Positions 26,342 through 34,712 of a DNA stretch of 64,000 nucleotides are shown here, piece after piece (the first letter of the stretch is position 1; each line of letters begins with the position of its first letter). Below the pieces are notes generated by a model. That model was not told the origin of the DNA and did no database searches. It worked only from the letters and a program-made list of their open reading frames with translations. Source of the stretch: Prevotella melaninogenica (GTDB lineage Bacteria > Bacteroidota > Bacteroidia > Bacteroidales > Bacteroidaceae); the NCBI RefSeq assembly GCF_018127925.1, contig NZ_CP072348.1, forward strand, positions 7,501 to 71,500, in the 5' to 3' direction. The position numbers were made by a program, and so were the translations under genes.

Positions 26342-28269
26342 CAATAAACAACAAGTATAAAAACATATTTTGCGGGCATAGAATCTTGATTACTATGATT
26401 CTATGCCTGTTTGGGCTATGGCAATCCCAGTCGCTCCGAGCACAGAATACAACGGAGAAGAAAGGAGATAAGTTCTATATTGACCATGCCGACAATCTGC
26501 GTCATAACCAGTTGGAAATGCCTGATGTGATGATTGCTAAAGGCGATGTTCGTTTCCGATATAAGGGTATGACACTTAAGTGCGATAGTGCTTATTTCAA
26601 TGAGAAGTCTAATTGGTTCAAAGCTTTCAGCCGTGTACATATCACTCGCCCTGGCGGAGTGAACCTTGACTGCCAACGCTTACATTATGATGGCTTTGGA
26701 CAAATGGTTCATGCACGCGGTAAGGTGGTAGTAAGAGAACCTGGTCGCTCTCTCCGTTGTGATAGCTTGGACTATAACACAGCCTCTAAGGTGGCTAACT
26801 ACTTCGGAGGACGTGGTACATTGGTTTACAATGGTAACACGGTGGTTGCCGATCAGGGTGATTACAATACGGAAACGCATGATGCCAACTTCTTTGGTAA
26901 CGTTGTGATGTTTACGCCGAAGTATCGCATTACAACACCAGAGGCGCATGGTAATACTGAAACGGGTCTTGTTCATGTTATTGGTAAGTCGGTTATCAAG
27001 ACTGCCAAGGGCGAAGTTGTACATACCAATGATGGTACTTATAATAGCAAGACCGACCAGATGGAGCTTAATGGACGCTCTACTATCACTTCCCCAAAGC
27101 AGGATGTTGAAGGCGATAATATTGTCTATAACAGTTCAACAGGAGAAGCAGAAGGTCATGGTAATGTGAAGATAGTCGACAAGGCAAACAACCGCACTAT
27201 CATCGGTCAGGATGTGTTCTATAACGAGAAGACTGGTCATAGTAACGCACGTGGTAATGTTAAGATAGATGACCGTAAGGCACAGCGTGTTATTACAGGT
27301 GATGAAGTGACTTACAATGCCAAGACTGGTTATAGTGCAGGACGTGGAAATGTGAAGATTGTCGACAAGTTAAAGCAGCGCACCATTACTGGTCGTGACC
27401 TTACCTACAATAGTAATACACATGAGGGAACTGGTGAAGGAAACGTTTATTACATCGACTACAAGGGTAAGCACGCTTTCTATGGCGACTACCTACATTA
27501 TACTGATTCCGCAGCGATAGCCTTTGGTGGTAATCCTGGACCTGTTGCAAAAGACTTCTCACAAGGTGACACGCTCTTTGTTCATGCTGATACTATTAGT
27601 ATGAAGGGATTTCATATGAATACTCCACAGATGTATCGTGAGATATATGGTGTGAATAATGTTCGTGCCTATCGTACGGACGTGCAAGCGGTATGTGGTT
27701 TTATGGTAGCTAACACCAAGGATTCTTGTCTAACAATGTATGATTATCCAATCGTGTGGAGTGGTACACGTCAGTTGGTGGGCGATTCTATTAAGGCATA
27801 TATGAACGACTCAACCATCCGTCAGGCGTTTGTGTATGGCAATGCTTTCTCTATTGAAAAGCTTCCTGAACCCAAATACTACAACCAGATATCCTCTAAT
27901 GACATGCGTGCTGACTTTGTCAATGGTGCTGTTCGTCGTGTTGATGCGTGGGGAAATGTGGAAGTAGTCTTCTATCATACCGATAAGGATAGTACGCTTA
28001 TTGGGCATAATTATACAGAAACAGATACGCTTCGGATGTTTATCTCACCTGTTCGAAAGCTACAGAAGATATGGATGTCAAAGTCGAATGGCGTTATTAG
28101 TCCGATGACACAGATACCACCAGACAAGTTGACACTGCCTCGCTTTGAACTTTTCGATGAGGCACGACCTAAGGATAAGAACGATATCTTCCGACTTGCA
28201 CCACGTAAGACGAGTGCAACCGTACGTAATTCGCGAGTGTCTTTACCACCTCGTCAGCAAATAGAATGA
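26338..28269 (+). CDS. OstA/LptA-like organic solvent tolerance protein
   Basis: A 643-residue secreted protein made of many repeated beta-jellyroll strands of the OstA/LptA type. The repeat is visible as recurring VTYNAKTG, VFYNEKTG and GNVKIVD segments between residues 200 and 400. It may form part of the periplasmic LPS bridge or bind LPS. It overlaps the SurA-like gene by 4 bases. The C-terminal part (RLAPRKTSATV) is basic and may be disordered. It lacks the beta-barrel domain of LptD. Confidence 0.85.
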   Translation: MTINNKYKNIFCGHRILITMILCLFGLWQSQSLRAQNTTEKKGDKFYIDHADNLRHNQLEMPDVMIAKGDVRFRYKGMTLKCDSAYFNEKSNWFKAFSRVHITRPGGVNLDCQRLHYDGFGQMVHARGKVVVREPGRSLRCDSLDYNTASKVANYFGGRGTLVYNGNTVVADQGDYNTETHDANFFGNVVMFTPKYRITTPEAHGNTETGLVHVIGKSVIKTAKGEVVHTNDGTYNSKTDQMELNGRSTITSPKQDVEGDNIVYNSSTGEAEGHGNVKIVDKANNRTIIGQDVFYNEKTGHSNARGNVKIDDRKAQRVITGDEVTYNAKTGYSAGRGNVKIVDKLKQRTITGRDLTYNSNTHEGTGEGNVYYIDYKGKHAFYGDYLHYTDSAAIAFGGNPGPVAKDFSQGDTLFVHADTISMKGFHMNTPQMYREIYGVNNVRAYRTDVQAVCGFMVANTKDSCLTMYDYPIVWSGTRQLVGDSIKAYMNDSTIRQAFVYGNAFSIEKLPEPKYYNQISSNDMRADFVNGAVRRVDAWGNVEVVFYHTDKDSTLIGHNYTETDTLRMFISPVRKLQKIWMSKSNGVISPMTQIPPDKLTLPRFELFDEARPKDKNDIFRLAPRKTSATVRNSRVSLPPRQQIE

Positions 28270-28275
28270 CGTCTT

Positions 28276-28296
28276 TGGGTCTTATATACAGACCCA
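28276..28296 (+). terminator. hairpin after the OstA-like gene
   Basis: TGGGTC and GACCCA pair around a 9-base loop, followed by a T-rich stretch about 10 bases later. Weak terminator candidate; the next genes may be read through. Confidence 0.45.
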
Positions 28297-28331
28297 TTTG
28301 ACGTTTTATTAAGTAATACTCCACAATAATA

Positions 28332-28622
28332 ATGCTATTCTTCCAATCATCACGCCCCCGTCGTTTCCATCATGAATATATGTATGTGGACGAACGTAAG
28401 GAACTGCTCAATGATATAGAGCAGCGTGCTCGGCATGAGTTGAATGGTGAAGAGGTGCCTGAGGGTAAGTATCGGGAGGAACTACAGCGCAAAATCAGTG
28501 GTTCGCTGAAGCCTGAAGTGTTGCGCCATAGAGGTAATCGTTTTACGGCAATGTGGGTGTCGTTGATTCTTTCTGCAGGTGTCATTGCTCTTCTTACCTT
28601 ATTTTTATTCATTGCTTTATAG
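28332..28622 (+). CDS. small membrane protein upstream of mutL
   Basis: A 96-residue protein. Residues 1-70 are charged and soluble ([20 protein letters not shown]), and residues 72-96 form one transmembrane helix ([22 protein letters not shown]) ending at the C-terminus. This tail-anchored shape and the place just upstream of mutL are familiar from other Bacteroidota, but I know no function. It ends 8 bases before the mutL ATG, so co-expression with mutL is likely. Confidence 0.75.
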   Translation: MLFFQSSRPRRFHHEYMYVDERKELLNDIEQRARHELNGEEVPEGKYREELQRKISGSLKPEVLRHRGNRFTAMWVSLILSAGVIALLTLFLFIAL

Positions 28623-28630
28623 AATCATTC

Positions 28631-30523
28631 ATGAGTGATATCATACAACTTTTACCAGATAGTGTAGCCAACCAGATTGCAGCTGGTGAGGTTATCCAGC
28701 GTCCAGCTTCGGTTATTAAGGAGTTGGTGGAGAATGCCATTGATGCTGGAGCAACGCATATTGATGTGTTGGTGGTAGATGCTGGCCGCACTTCTATTCA
28801 GGTAATCGATGATGGAAAGGGTATGTCAGAGACGGATGCACGCCTTTCTTTTGAGCGTCATGCCACTTCTAAGATTCGTAAGGCTGATGACCTCTTCTCT
28901 CTTCGTACGATGGGTTTCCGTGGAGAGGCATTGGCTTCTATTGCTGCGGTGGCTCAGATAGAGTTAAAGACTCGTATGGAGAGCGAGGATTTGGGTACAC
29001 ACCTGTCTATTGCTGGCAGTCGTTTTATGGGTCAGGAGCCTTGCTCTTGTCCTGTGGGAAGTAATTTCTTGGTAGAGAATCTCTTCTTCAACGTACCTGC
29101 TCGACGTAAGTTTTTGAAGTCGAATACTACCGAACTCAATAATATCATTACAGCTTTTGAGCGCATCGTATTGGTTTATCCACAGATATCCTTCACGCTG
29201 CACAGCAATGGTACAGAACTTTTTAGTCTGCGTGCTTGTAGCTATCGTCAGCGCATTGTGGAGGTTTTTGGTAAGCGTCTCAATCAGGATCTTCTGCCGA
29301 TAGATGTTGATACGAGCCTTTGTCATATCCATGGCTTTGTTGGTAAGCCAGAGTCTGCACGTAAGAAAGCACCTCATCAGTATTTCTTCGTCAACGACCG
29401 CTATATGAAACATCCTTATTTTCATAAGGCAGTCATCACGGCTTTCAACCGACTTATCCCACAAGGAGAGCAGGTTCCTTACTTTCTTTATTTCGATGTA
29501 CCAGCAGAGAATATCGATGTGAATATTCATCCGACAAAGACTGAGATAAAGTTTGAGAACGAACAGGCTATTTGGCAGATTCTACTTGCAGCTGTAAAGG
29601 AGGCTGTAGGACGCTTTAATGATATTCCTGCTATTGACTTTGATACGGAGGGGAAACCTGATATTCCTGTGTTCAATCCTAATATAGGAATGTCTGCACC
29701 AAAGGTAGACTTCAATCCTGCTTATAACCCTTTCAAGCAGACATCTCAACCTGCTAAGTCTTCAGTTCCAGATGGATGGGAAGAACTCTATGCTGACTTG
29801 GGTACTGGTGGTGAAATTCGTCAGTCAAAACTTTTTGAACAGCGTGAGGATGAGATGATAAGCAGTAGCTTGAGTTCTGTAAGCGATACCATTGAGGAAG
29901 GGACTATCATCCCTTCTGCAGCTACACAGTCCGCAGCAGAGTCGTTGATAGAAGACAAGGCACCCTCTCATTATCAGTATAAGGGCTGTTATATCATGAC
30001 AGCTGTGAAGTCGGGACTTATGATTATTGACCAGCATCGCGCACATATTCGTATTCTCTATGAGGAGTATTTGCGCCAGCTGTCTGAACATAAAGTACAT
30101 TCCCAGAAAGTACTCTTCCCTGAGATGGTCCAATTCTCCGTCTCCGACCAAGTTGTTCTCGACCAGATCCTGCCTGAAATGGCAGAGATGGGCTTCCAAC
30201 TCGATAGCCTTGGTGGTGGTAGTTATGCTGTTAACGGTGTTCCTGCAGGTATAGAAGGACTGAATGTCGTTGCGCTTATCAATGACATGGTAGCTTCGGC
30301 AATGGAGAGCGGAACGAGTGCGAAGGAAGAAATCGATCAAGCACTGGCATTGAGTCTTGCACGTAATGCAGCCATACCACAAGGTCAGGTGCTGAGTAGT
30401 ATGGAAATGGATAATATTGTCAACGAACTCTTTGCTTGTAGTAATGTCAACTATACGCCTTCTGGTGAACTGGTAATTGCGATTATGAAGCAGCCAGATA
30501 TTGAACATCTTTTCGATAGTTGA
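28631..30523 (+). CDS. mutL: DNA mismatch repair protein MutL
   Basis: A 630-residue GHKL ATPase. The ATPase motifs [14 protein letters not shown] and [13 protein letters not shown] are in the first 110 residues, with a transducer domain to about residue 330, a linker rich in Ser/Pro and the C-terminal dimerisation domain. The open frame extends upstream to 28553, but the ATG at 28631 gives the conserved [21 protein letters not shown] start. The endonuclease motif [14 protein letters not shown] is only a partial match to DQHAAHER. MutL is relevant to slipped-strand change in the dinucleotide tracts of this window. Confidence 0.95.
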   Translation: MSDIIQLLPDSVANQIAAGEVIQRPASVIKELVENAIDAGATHIDVLVVDAGRTSIQVIDDGKGMSETDARLSFERHATSKIRKADDLFSLRTMGFRGEALASIAAVAQIELKTRMESEDLGTHLSIAGSRFMGQEPCSCPVGSNFLVENLFFNVPARRKFLKSNTTELNNIITAFERIVLVYPQISFTLHSNGTELFSLRACSYRQRIVEVFGKRLNQDLLPIDVDTSLCHIHGFVGKPESARKKAPHQYFFVNDRYMKHPYFHKAVITAFNRLIPQGEQVPYFLYFDVPAENIDVNIHPTKTEIKFENEQAIWQILLAAVKEAVGRFNDIPAIDFDTEGKPDIPVFNPNIGMSAPKVDFNPAYNPFKQTSQPAKSSVPDGWEELYADLGTGGEIRQSKLFEQREDEMISSSLSSVSDTIEEGTIIPSAATQSAAESLIEDKAPSHYQYKGCYIMTAVKSGLMIIDQHRAHIRILYEEYLRQLSEHKVHSQKVLFPEMVQFSVSDQVVLDQILPEMAEMGFQLDSLGGGSYAVNGVPAGIEGLNVVALINDMVASAMESGTSAKEEIDQALALSLARNAAIPQGQVLSSMEMDNIVNELFACSNVNYTPSGELVIAIMKQPDIEHLFDS

Positions 30524-30552
30524 TAGTCTTTGATGATAATTGGTTTTATTGG

Positions 30553-31045
30553 GGGTGTGTCAAAATTGATACCCTCTCTTTTTTGCACAAAGCCCCGACT
30601 TTCTCAAGCCAGGGCTTTGTTATTTCCTAAAGTTTTGTACCTTTAGGCATACAAAAAAACTAATTATGACAAAGGTACACTTTCGCTCTTACATACACAA
30701 GCAAATGATTCTTTTTCCTCAAAAAACTGATAAGGATATTGCAGAAGATGACCTACAAGCGGTTTAGACATTTTGGAAAAGACAAGGTCAATATGGACTT
30801 TGCCTTCTTTGCCATTGCGTTTAACATAGGAAAAATGTGCAAACAAACAAACTTAAGGAACTAAAAGCCCTTATGGAGGTACTTTTAGTCAACTTTAGAT
30901 GCTATATAGAAGTTCACATAGGCTATTTGAAGCCCAACAAACAATTTTATTTGAAATTAGCAGCATAGCTGCAGTAAATAACGAATTATGTGACAGACAA
31001 AGTAAAGGGGGATAAAAAAAGAGGGGTATCAATTTTGACACACCC
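30553..31045. mobile_element. IS remnant or MITE with 21-bp perfect terminal inverted repeats
   Basis: The ends GGGTGTGTCAAAATTGATAC(C) at 30553 and its exact complement ending at 31045 define a 493-base unit between mutL and locus B. Inside are a hairpin AAAGCCC/GGGCTTT (30591-30618) and only short frames (a 60-codon one on the minus strand, 30664-30846) without a recognisable transposase. It looks like a deletion derivative. The same GGGTGTGTCAAAA end occurs in the two smaller elements flanking locus C. Confidence 0.75.
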
Positions 31046-31085
31046 TCCTTTTTTGTTTATCTTTGCCTAACAGGCAACCCTCCTT

Positions 31086-31532
31086 TTAGTCCTCTGGCAC
31101 AGGTCCAGGATTCTCTCCACTTCCCTTGTCTTTATGAGAAGGTTTTGAACTGGAGTTTTCCTCCTTCACCGTCTCATACGAGTTTTCGCGCAAAGCGGCT
31201 TTTAGTTCCACGCCCGGTGTAAACGTTACGCGTGGTTTGATCGTTTCGGTCTTAAAAGCCTTTACTGTCGCAGCCCCCTCGCTTGAAAGTGTCAAGCGCA
31301 TCGTGCCGAACTCGCCCAACTGCACACTAAAACCATCGCGGAGGTAATGAGGCAGACAATCCATAAAGTTTGACAGCACGTTTTCGATGTCACCATGTGT
31401 GAGTGAAGAACGCCCCGCAATGTCGTGCGCAATATCTCGCAAATTCTTCTTACCAGCATTGACAGGACTAGCATAATACTTCACTTCCGATTTCTTTTGC
31501 GGATTTTTCCGCTGAACCATTTTGATTTTCAT
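31086..31532 (-). CDS. HU-related DNA-binding protein (locus B)
   Basis: A 148-residue HU-related protein. The core (residues 1-115) has SLTHGDIENVLSNFMDCLPHYLRDGFSVQLGEFGTMRL in the HU fold with an N-terminal extension rich in Lys; the tail is Ser/Glu/Pro rich. It is the last gene of locus B, 378 bases downstream of the lipoprotein and on the same strand. It is less similar to the locus A and C homologues than they are to each other. A 22-bp-period array lies upstream of its ATG. Confidence 0.86.
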   Translation of the reverse strand: MKIKMVQRKNPQKKSEVKYYASPVNAGKKNLRDIAHDIAGRSSLTHGDIENVLSNFMDCLPHYLRDGFSVQLGEFGTMRLTLSSEGAATVKAFKTETIKPRVTFTPGVELKAALRENSYETVKEENSSSKPSHKDKGSGENPGPVPED

Positions 31533-31676
31533 GTGGTTATAAGATTTAAATTATTAATTATTATCGCACTGCACTTTGCAGCACTTCTTAATGCTCAAAA
31601 AAAAACAATATTCAAAGGTCAAAATTCAAAACCCAAAGGTCAAAGAAAAAATTATATACGGTTAGCCGAAAATTTT

Positions 31677-31786
31677 TATTTGATATAAATTTATTTCTAA
31701 CCGCTTCCCCATAAATTTCTAACCGTATATAAATTTATGGGGAACCGTATATAAATTTTCTTCCGAACGTAGGAAATTTTTTCTGT
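31677..31786. repeat. tandem array, 22-bp period, five units (AACCGTATATAAATTT type)
   Basis: Units begin at 31677, 31699, 31721, 31743 and 31765. The best two read AACCGTATATAAATTT. ATAAATTTAT is palindromic, and CCCCATAAATTT (31707) and AAATTTATGGGG (31731) form a 12-base inverted repeat. It occupies the lipoprotein-HU gap of locus B, just as the arrays at 5789 and 41481 do in loci A and C. Units are degenerate, so borders are approximate. Confidence 0.7.
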
Positions 31787-31910
31787 ATCCCATCCCCCCA
31801 TTTACCTAACTTCATATCCTGTACATTCTATTGAATGTGGCGACAAACTCCCACTTATCTCGTTAGGCACACACTCTCTGCAAAAGAGGGCTGAGGTGAG
31901 GCTTTTAGGG

Positions 31911-33515
31911 CTACTCAAACTTCCCGACTCTGCACCCGTAGTCGCGGGAGACGTAGTGCACTTGAACGAAACCGCTGAAGAACTCCAGGAAATACGCTTG
32001 GACAGGGTACGCCGGAAGAGCACTAGATGACCAATAATTGGCGAAGATACCAACGGCATTCAGCTGATTAGAGAGGTAGCGACCCAAGACGGGCAGGTAG
32101 AAGTAATTACCGGCATCGGCTGCGGAAGGAACACCTGAATTGATACTACTGCTGGTGTTGGTGTAGAACTTCACTGTTGTACGTAAGTCTGTTGAACCAT
32201 CAGCGGATTTCTCAGGGTCGTAATGATTCTCTGCCTGCAACACAGACTTCTTCTTAAACCACATGCCTCCTTTATATAAATGACCCATAGTGGCCCATAA
32301 TTCGTCTGCGTCCCAACGTGGATCGCCGTACATACAATACCAAGACATCTCGTTAGCGTTAGGAAGGTCTTTGCATGGGGTGTGAGTAGCTGGATTGCTT
32401 ACGCCATGACCTGGGATATACTCGTTGTAGTAACGAGAGTCTGCGTTACTCTTAGCGTAATCATTTGAGGTTGTTGCACCTGTAAGACCTTGACTAAGTG
32501 TTGGCTGGCTACCACTGTGATCCCATTCGTGCCCCTTCCAGTATTGATCCTGTGCATCCCACATATAGTAATGGTCACCGTCGTAATCCTTTACGTTGAG
32601 ATTGGCTGTCATGTCGTAGTAAGTGTTCTTGTCGTAATTGAATGATGGCAAGACTTTGGTGATAGTTCCTTCTACATTAGTGTCGTAGTCCTTTACCCAA
32701 TAACGAACCTTAAGCGTATGTGCACCTGGTTTGATGAGCATGTAAACCTTATCAGCTGTAGAGATAGAGGCTGCATTGGTGAAAGCGAAACCTTTCTCGT
32801 TAGTGCTGCCTGCTGCGGGGTCTTTTGTAGTTAAGATAATTTGTTTGCTACCTGCTGAACTATTCAAGTTTCCTGTGCTAGGATCGATAGTGTAGGTTTC
32901 CGCAATATCGTCATCTGAATTTACTTCAATTTTGGTCAAGTAGCAGTTCTTCAATACTGCGTTGCTTGTGTAAGGCTGGAAGACGAGGTAAGCTGGCTGA
33001 TGTTCTAACTGGAAGCTAAAGATGCTACCGCCTAAAGTACCTGTTGCCGTGGCTGTACCGTAGTCGCCAGAATCGCCAAGGTGATCGGTTGCATTCGGCT
33101 TTGTTTGGGTCTGGGCTGTTGGAATCGTTACTTGATTACCGCCACCATTCTTGCCGAGATAGTAAACCTTATAAGTTGCGCTTGCTCCGAATTTTCCAGG
33201 AACTTTGAACTTGAACGAAGCTGAATGTGCATGAGCTGCATCTACGGCATTACTTACTTGCATCGTGCCGTCGTCGTCCTTTACGTATATCTTATCGCCC
33301 TCTTCCCAATAGAAATCGCCTGTTGCATAATCGATTGAGGTGCGAGTCTGTGTTGGTGCATCTGCAACAAAGGTTGCAAAGCCTTTGCTGTTCTCTCCAT
33401 CCTTGCCATTCTGTGCGATGTCTTCGTTGGCACAAGAGACGCCTGCTAGTGCTATACTGAAAAGTGCTGCAAGGGAGAATAAACGTGTCTTAAATAATTG
33501 TTTTGTTTTCATCAT
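31911..33515 (-). CDS. fimbrillin-like lipoprotein with lectin-like C-terminus (locus B)
   Basis: A 534-residue predicted surface lipoprotein. Lipobox Cys28 is in LAGVSCANED. The N-terminal half shows TRTSIDYATGDFYWEEGDKIYVKDDDG and FQLEHQPAYLVFQPYTSN, shared almost word for word with locus C. The C-terminal 200 residues contain WDAQDQYWKGHEW, LWATMGHLYKGGMWFKKK, YFYLPVLGRYLSNQLN and the ending ANYWSSS...SRDYGCRVGKFE, a C-type-lectin-like end typical of hypervariable Bacteroidota proteins. The last 40 codons are rich in NNC codons (see findings). It follows the small protein by 36 bases. Confidence 0.83.
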   Translation of the reverse strand: MMKTKQLFKTRLFSLAALFSIALAGVSCANEDIAQNGKDGENSKGFATFVADAPTQTRTSIDYATGDFYWEEGDKIYVKDDDGTMQVSNAVDAAHAHSASFKFKVPGKFGASATYKVYYLGKNGGGNQVTIPTAQTQTKPNATDHLGDSGDYGTATATGTLGGSIFSFQLEHQPAYLVFQPYTSNAVLKNCYLTKIEVNSDDDIAETYTIDPSTGNLNSSAGSKQIILTTKDPAAGSTNEKGFAFTNAASISTADKVYMLIKPGAHTLKVRYWVKDYDTNVEGTITKVLPSFNYDKNTYYDMTANLNVKDYDGDHYYMWDAQDQYWKGHEWDHSGSQPTLSQGLTGATTSNDYAKSNADSRYYNEYIPGHGVSNPATHTPCKDLPNANEMSWYCMYGDPRWDADELWATMGHLYKGGMWFKKKSVLQAENHYDPEKSADGSTDLRTTVKFYTNTSSSINSGVPSAADAGNYFYLPVLGRYLSNQLNAVGIFANYWSSSALPAYPVQAYFLEFFSGFVQVHYVSRDYGCRVGKFE

Positions 33516-33551
33516 TACTTTTTCTAATTTGTGATTATAACTCTCATTTTA

Positions 33552-33758
33552 CTAGTCTTCCCAAGAAGGGCTGTTCCATGTCTCTTCATTGTCTTCTTGC
33601 CAAGCTGGGGCTGATTTCGCACTGGCAGGTCCAGTACCATGATTTGCCTTCTTATGCTGGCCAGGCATGGATGTATCCATTAAATAACTAGTTTCATTCA
33701 CTTGAATTATCGTGCAACGTGGTGCAGAATAATCCTTCTTTTCTTGTTTCTTTCTCAT
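33552..33758 (-). CDS. small YxAPxC-motif protein (locus B)
   Basis: A 68-residue protein with KKDYSAPRCTIIQVNETSYL near the start, then MDTSMPGQHKKANHGTGP and an acidic, Trp-containing tail ending SPSWED. It shares about two thirds of its residues with the locus C homologue and the same YxAPxC start with locus A. No signal peptide. Located between the leader terminator and the lipoprotein. Function unknown. Confidence 0.75.
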   Translation of the reverse strand: MRKKQEKKDYSAPRCTIIQVNETSYLMDTSMPGQHKKANHGTGPASAKSAPAWQEDNEETWNSPSWED

Positions 33759-33811
33759 TGCTTTTTTGTTTTGATTAAAAATAGTTGTTATCTACTCTCT
33801 ATTATGTGGCT

Positions 33812-34268
33812 TCATTGCTCACCTTTTATTATATACATCCTGATAAACTTGTCATCTCTCCCTCCTAACCGTTCGTTCTCTCCCCCTCTACAGGCAGACA
33901 GTGTATTACCACTGCCTGCCCGAGAAATCAACGAGAGAAAACAAACTATTACTAGAGAATTACAATGAATTATTGTGGTAAAATCAGTACCTAAAACGTT
34001 CTTATTTTGCTTTCTTGACAGCTTGCAAACGGGCACAAAAAAGCGAACAAAGGAAACTCTGTGAAGTCCTTTGTTTACAACGGTTACGCCACGCTTCGCG
34101 CGCGCGTAGGATGAAAGAAAAAAGGTATGATTAAACGCTAGGTGCGCCTGTGTGTGTGTGTGTGTGTGTGTGTGTTAGCAAAATATCTGAAACTACCAAA
34201 TATAAAGCACTAAAAAAGGCAAAGAAATCAAAGTTTCTTTGCTGCGCTGGATTGGCTGGATATGTCAT
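33812..34268 (-). CDS. phase-variable leader ORF (locus B); observed frame stops at 34131
   Basis: ATG at 34268, 21 bases after the -7 box, starts MTYPANPAQQRN. With the 27-base AC tract present it encodes 45 residues, the tract read as a Thr-His repeat, and stops at TAA 34133-34131, before the terminator at 34046-34075. A tract of 29 or 23 bases (one unit more or two fewer) would read GCG CAC CTA GCG onward through the hairpin and stay open to TGA at 33814-33812, 53 bases before the small-protein ATG. A 25-base tract would stop at TAG 34142-34140. The distance from ATG to tract is 31 codons, identical to locus C. Confidence 0.6.
33893..33921 (-). other. second conserved leader hairpin, locus B
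   Basis: CAGGCAG and CTGCCTG flank an inner CAGTG/CACTG stem between the leader terminator and the small gene. A closely similar hairpin lies in locus A (about 8163-8190). Locus C lacks this stretch. No T-run follows, so it is not a terminator; it may be a stability or binding element. Confidence 0.5.
34037..34075 (-). terminator. leader terminator/attenuator, locus B
   Basis: On the minus strand AACAAAGGACT and AGTTTCCTTTGTT pair around a short loop, followed by CGCTTTTTT. Same arms and same T-run as in loci A and C. Confidence 0.8.
34149..34175. repeat. (GT)13.5 dinucleotide microsatellite in leader of locus B
   Basis: A perfect 27-base tract, AC as transcribed, inside the leader ORF and downstream of the promoter. 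Confidence 0.95.
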
Positions 34269-34288
34269 TGCTAATTGTTTCACGGCCG

Positions 34289-34296
34289 CAAAGGTA
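34289..34296 (-). promoter_or_regulatory. -7 promoter element of locus B
   Basis: TACCTTTG on the minus strand, followed by CGGCCGTGAAACAATTAGCA up to the leader ATG. Locus C has nearly the same 28 bases. Confidence 0.7.
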
Positions 34297-34433
34297 AGAC
34301 ATCTTTTTAGAACTGGCAAGGAAATCTAAAAGAAATATAGCATTTAGACAGAATAACTCTGAAAAGACAAAGCAGAAAGATAGAATAAGAAGATAGAAAG
34401 GCATAATAACAGATTAACTTTTTCATTAATTCA

Positions 34434-34549
34434 AATCTCTAAATAGTCTCGAAGACTAAGCATTCTATCTGGTCCATGCAGCTTTGATAAGGGAACTATT
34501 CGATGCAATATCTTTATTTATTGCAATTCATATTGCAAACTTAGAGATT
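34434..34549. repeat. inverted repeat upstream of the ompA-family gene
   Basis: AAATCTCTAA (34434) and TTAGAGATTT (34540) are exact complements about 96 bases apart, with further short AT-rich repeats (GCAATA...TATTGC) inside. The gap 34320-34712 has no gene; an ompA promoter follows at 34626. Confidence 0.5.
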
Positions 34550-34625
34550 TGGGTTTAATATTGATGTTCAACGTTAAATAAATTGTATTTTTTAGAAAAA
34601 AGCGACTATGATAGATTTTAATTAT

Positions 34626-34633
34626 TATCTTTG
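34626..34633 (+). promoter_or_regulatory. -7 promoter element of the OmpA-family gene
   Basis: TATCTTTG, 80 bases before the ATG at 34713, giving a leader of about 70 bases. Confidence 0.6.
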
Positions 34634-34712
34634 TGAACAGGCTTTGTATTGCTGGTAAACACAGTCAGCAGTCAAGGAGCAGAATAGGTTAAGATCGTTA
34701 AATAATAAGATT

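Noticed and set aside
30664-30846. 60-codon minus-strand ORF as a gene
   Set aside because: It lies inside the 493-base element, has no recognisable domain and is short enough to occur by chance.
31533-31676. Promoter or riboswitch ahead of the locus B HU gene
   Set aside because: The stretch is A-rich with no clear TAnnTTTG box on the minus strand and no conserved aptamer-like pairing that I can see.
33812-34036. A separate 74-residue gene starting at the GTG at 34036
   Set aside because: The GTG lies in the T-run of the leader terminator, and the frame is better explained as the read-through extension of the leader ORF.
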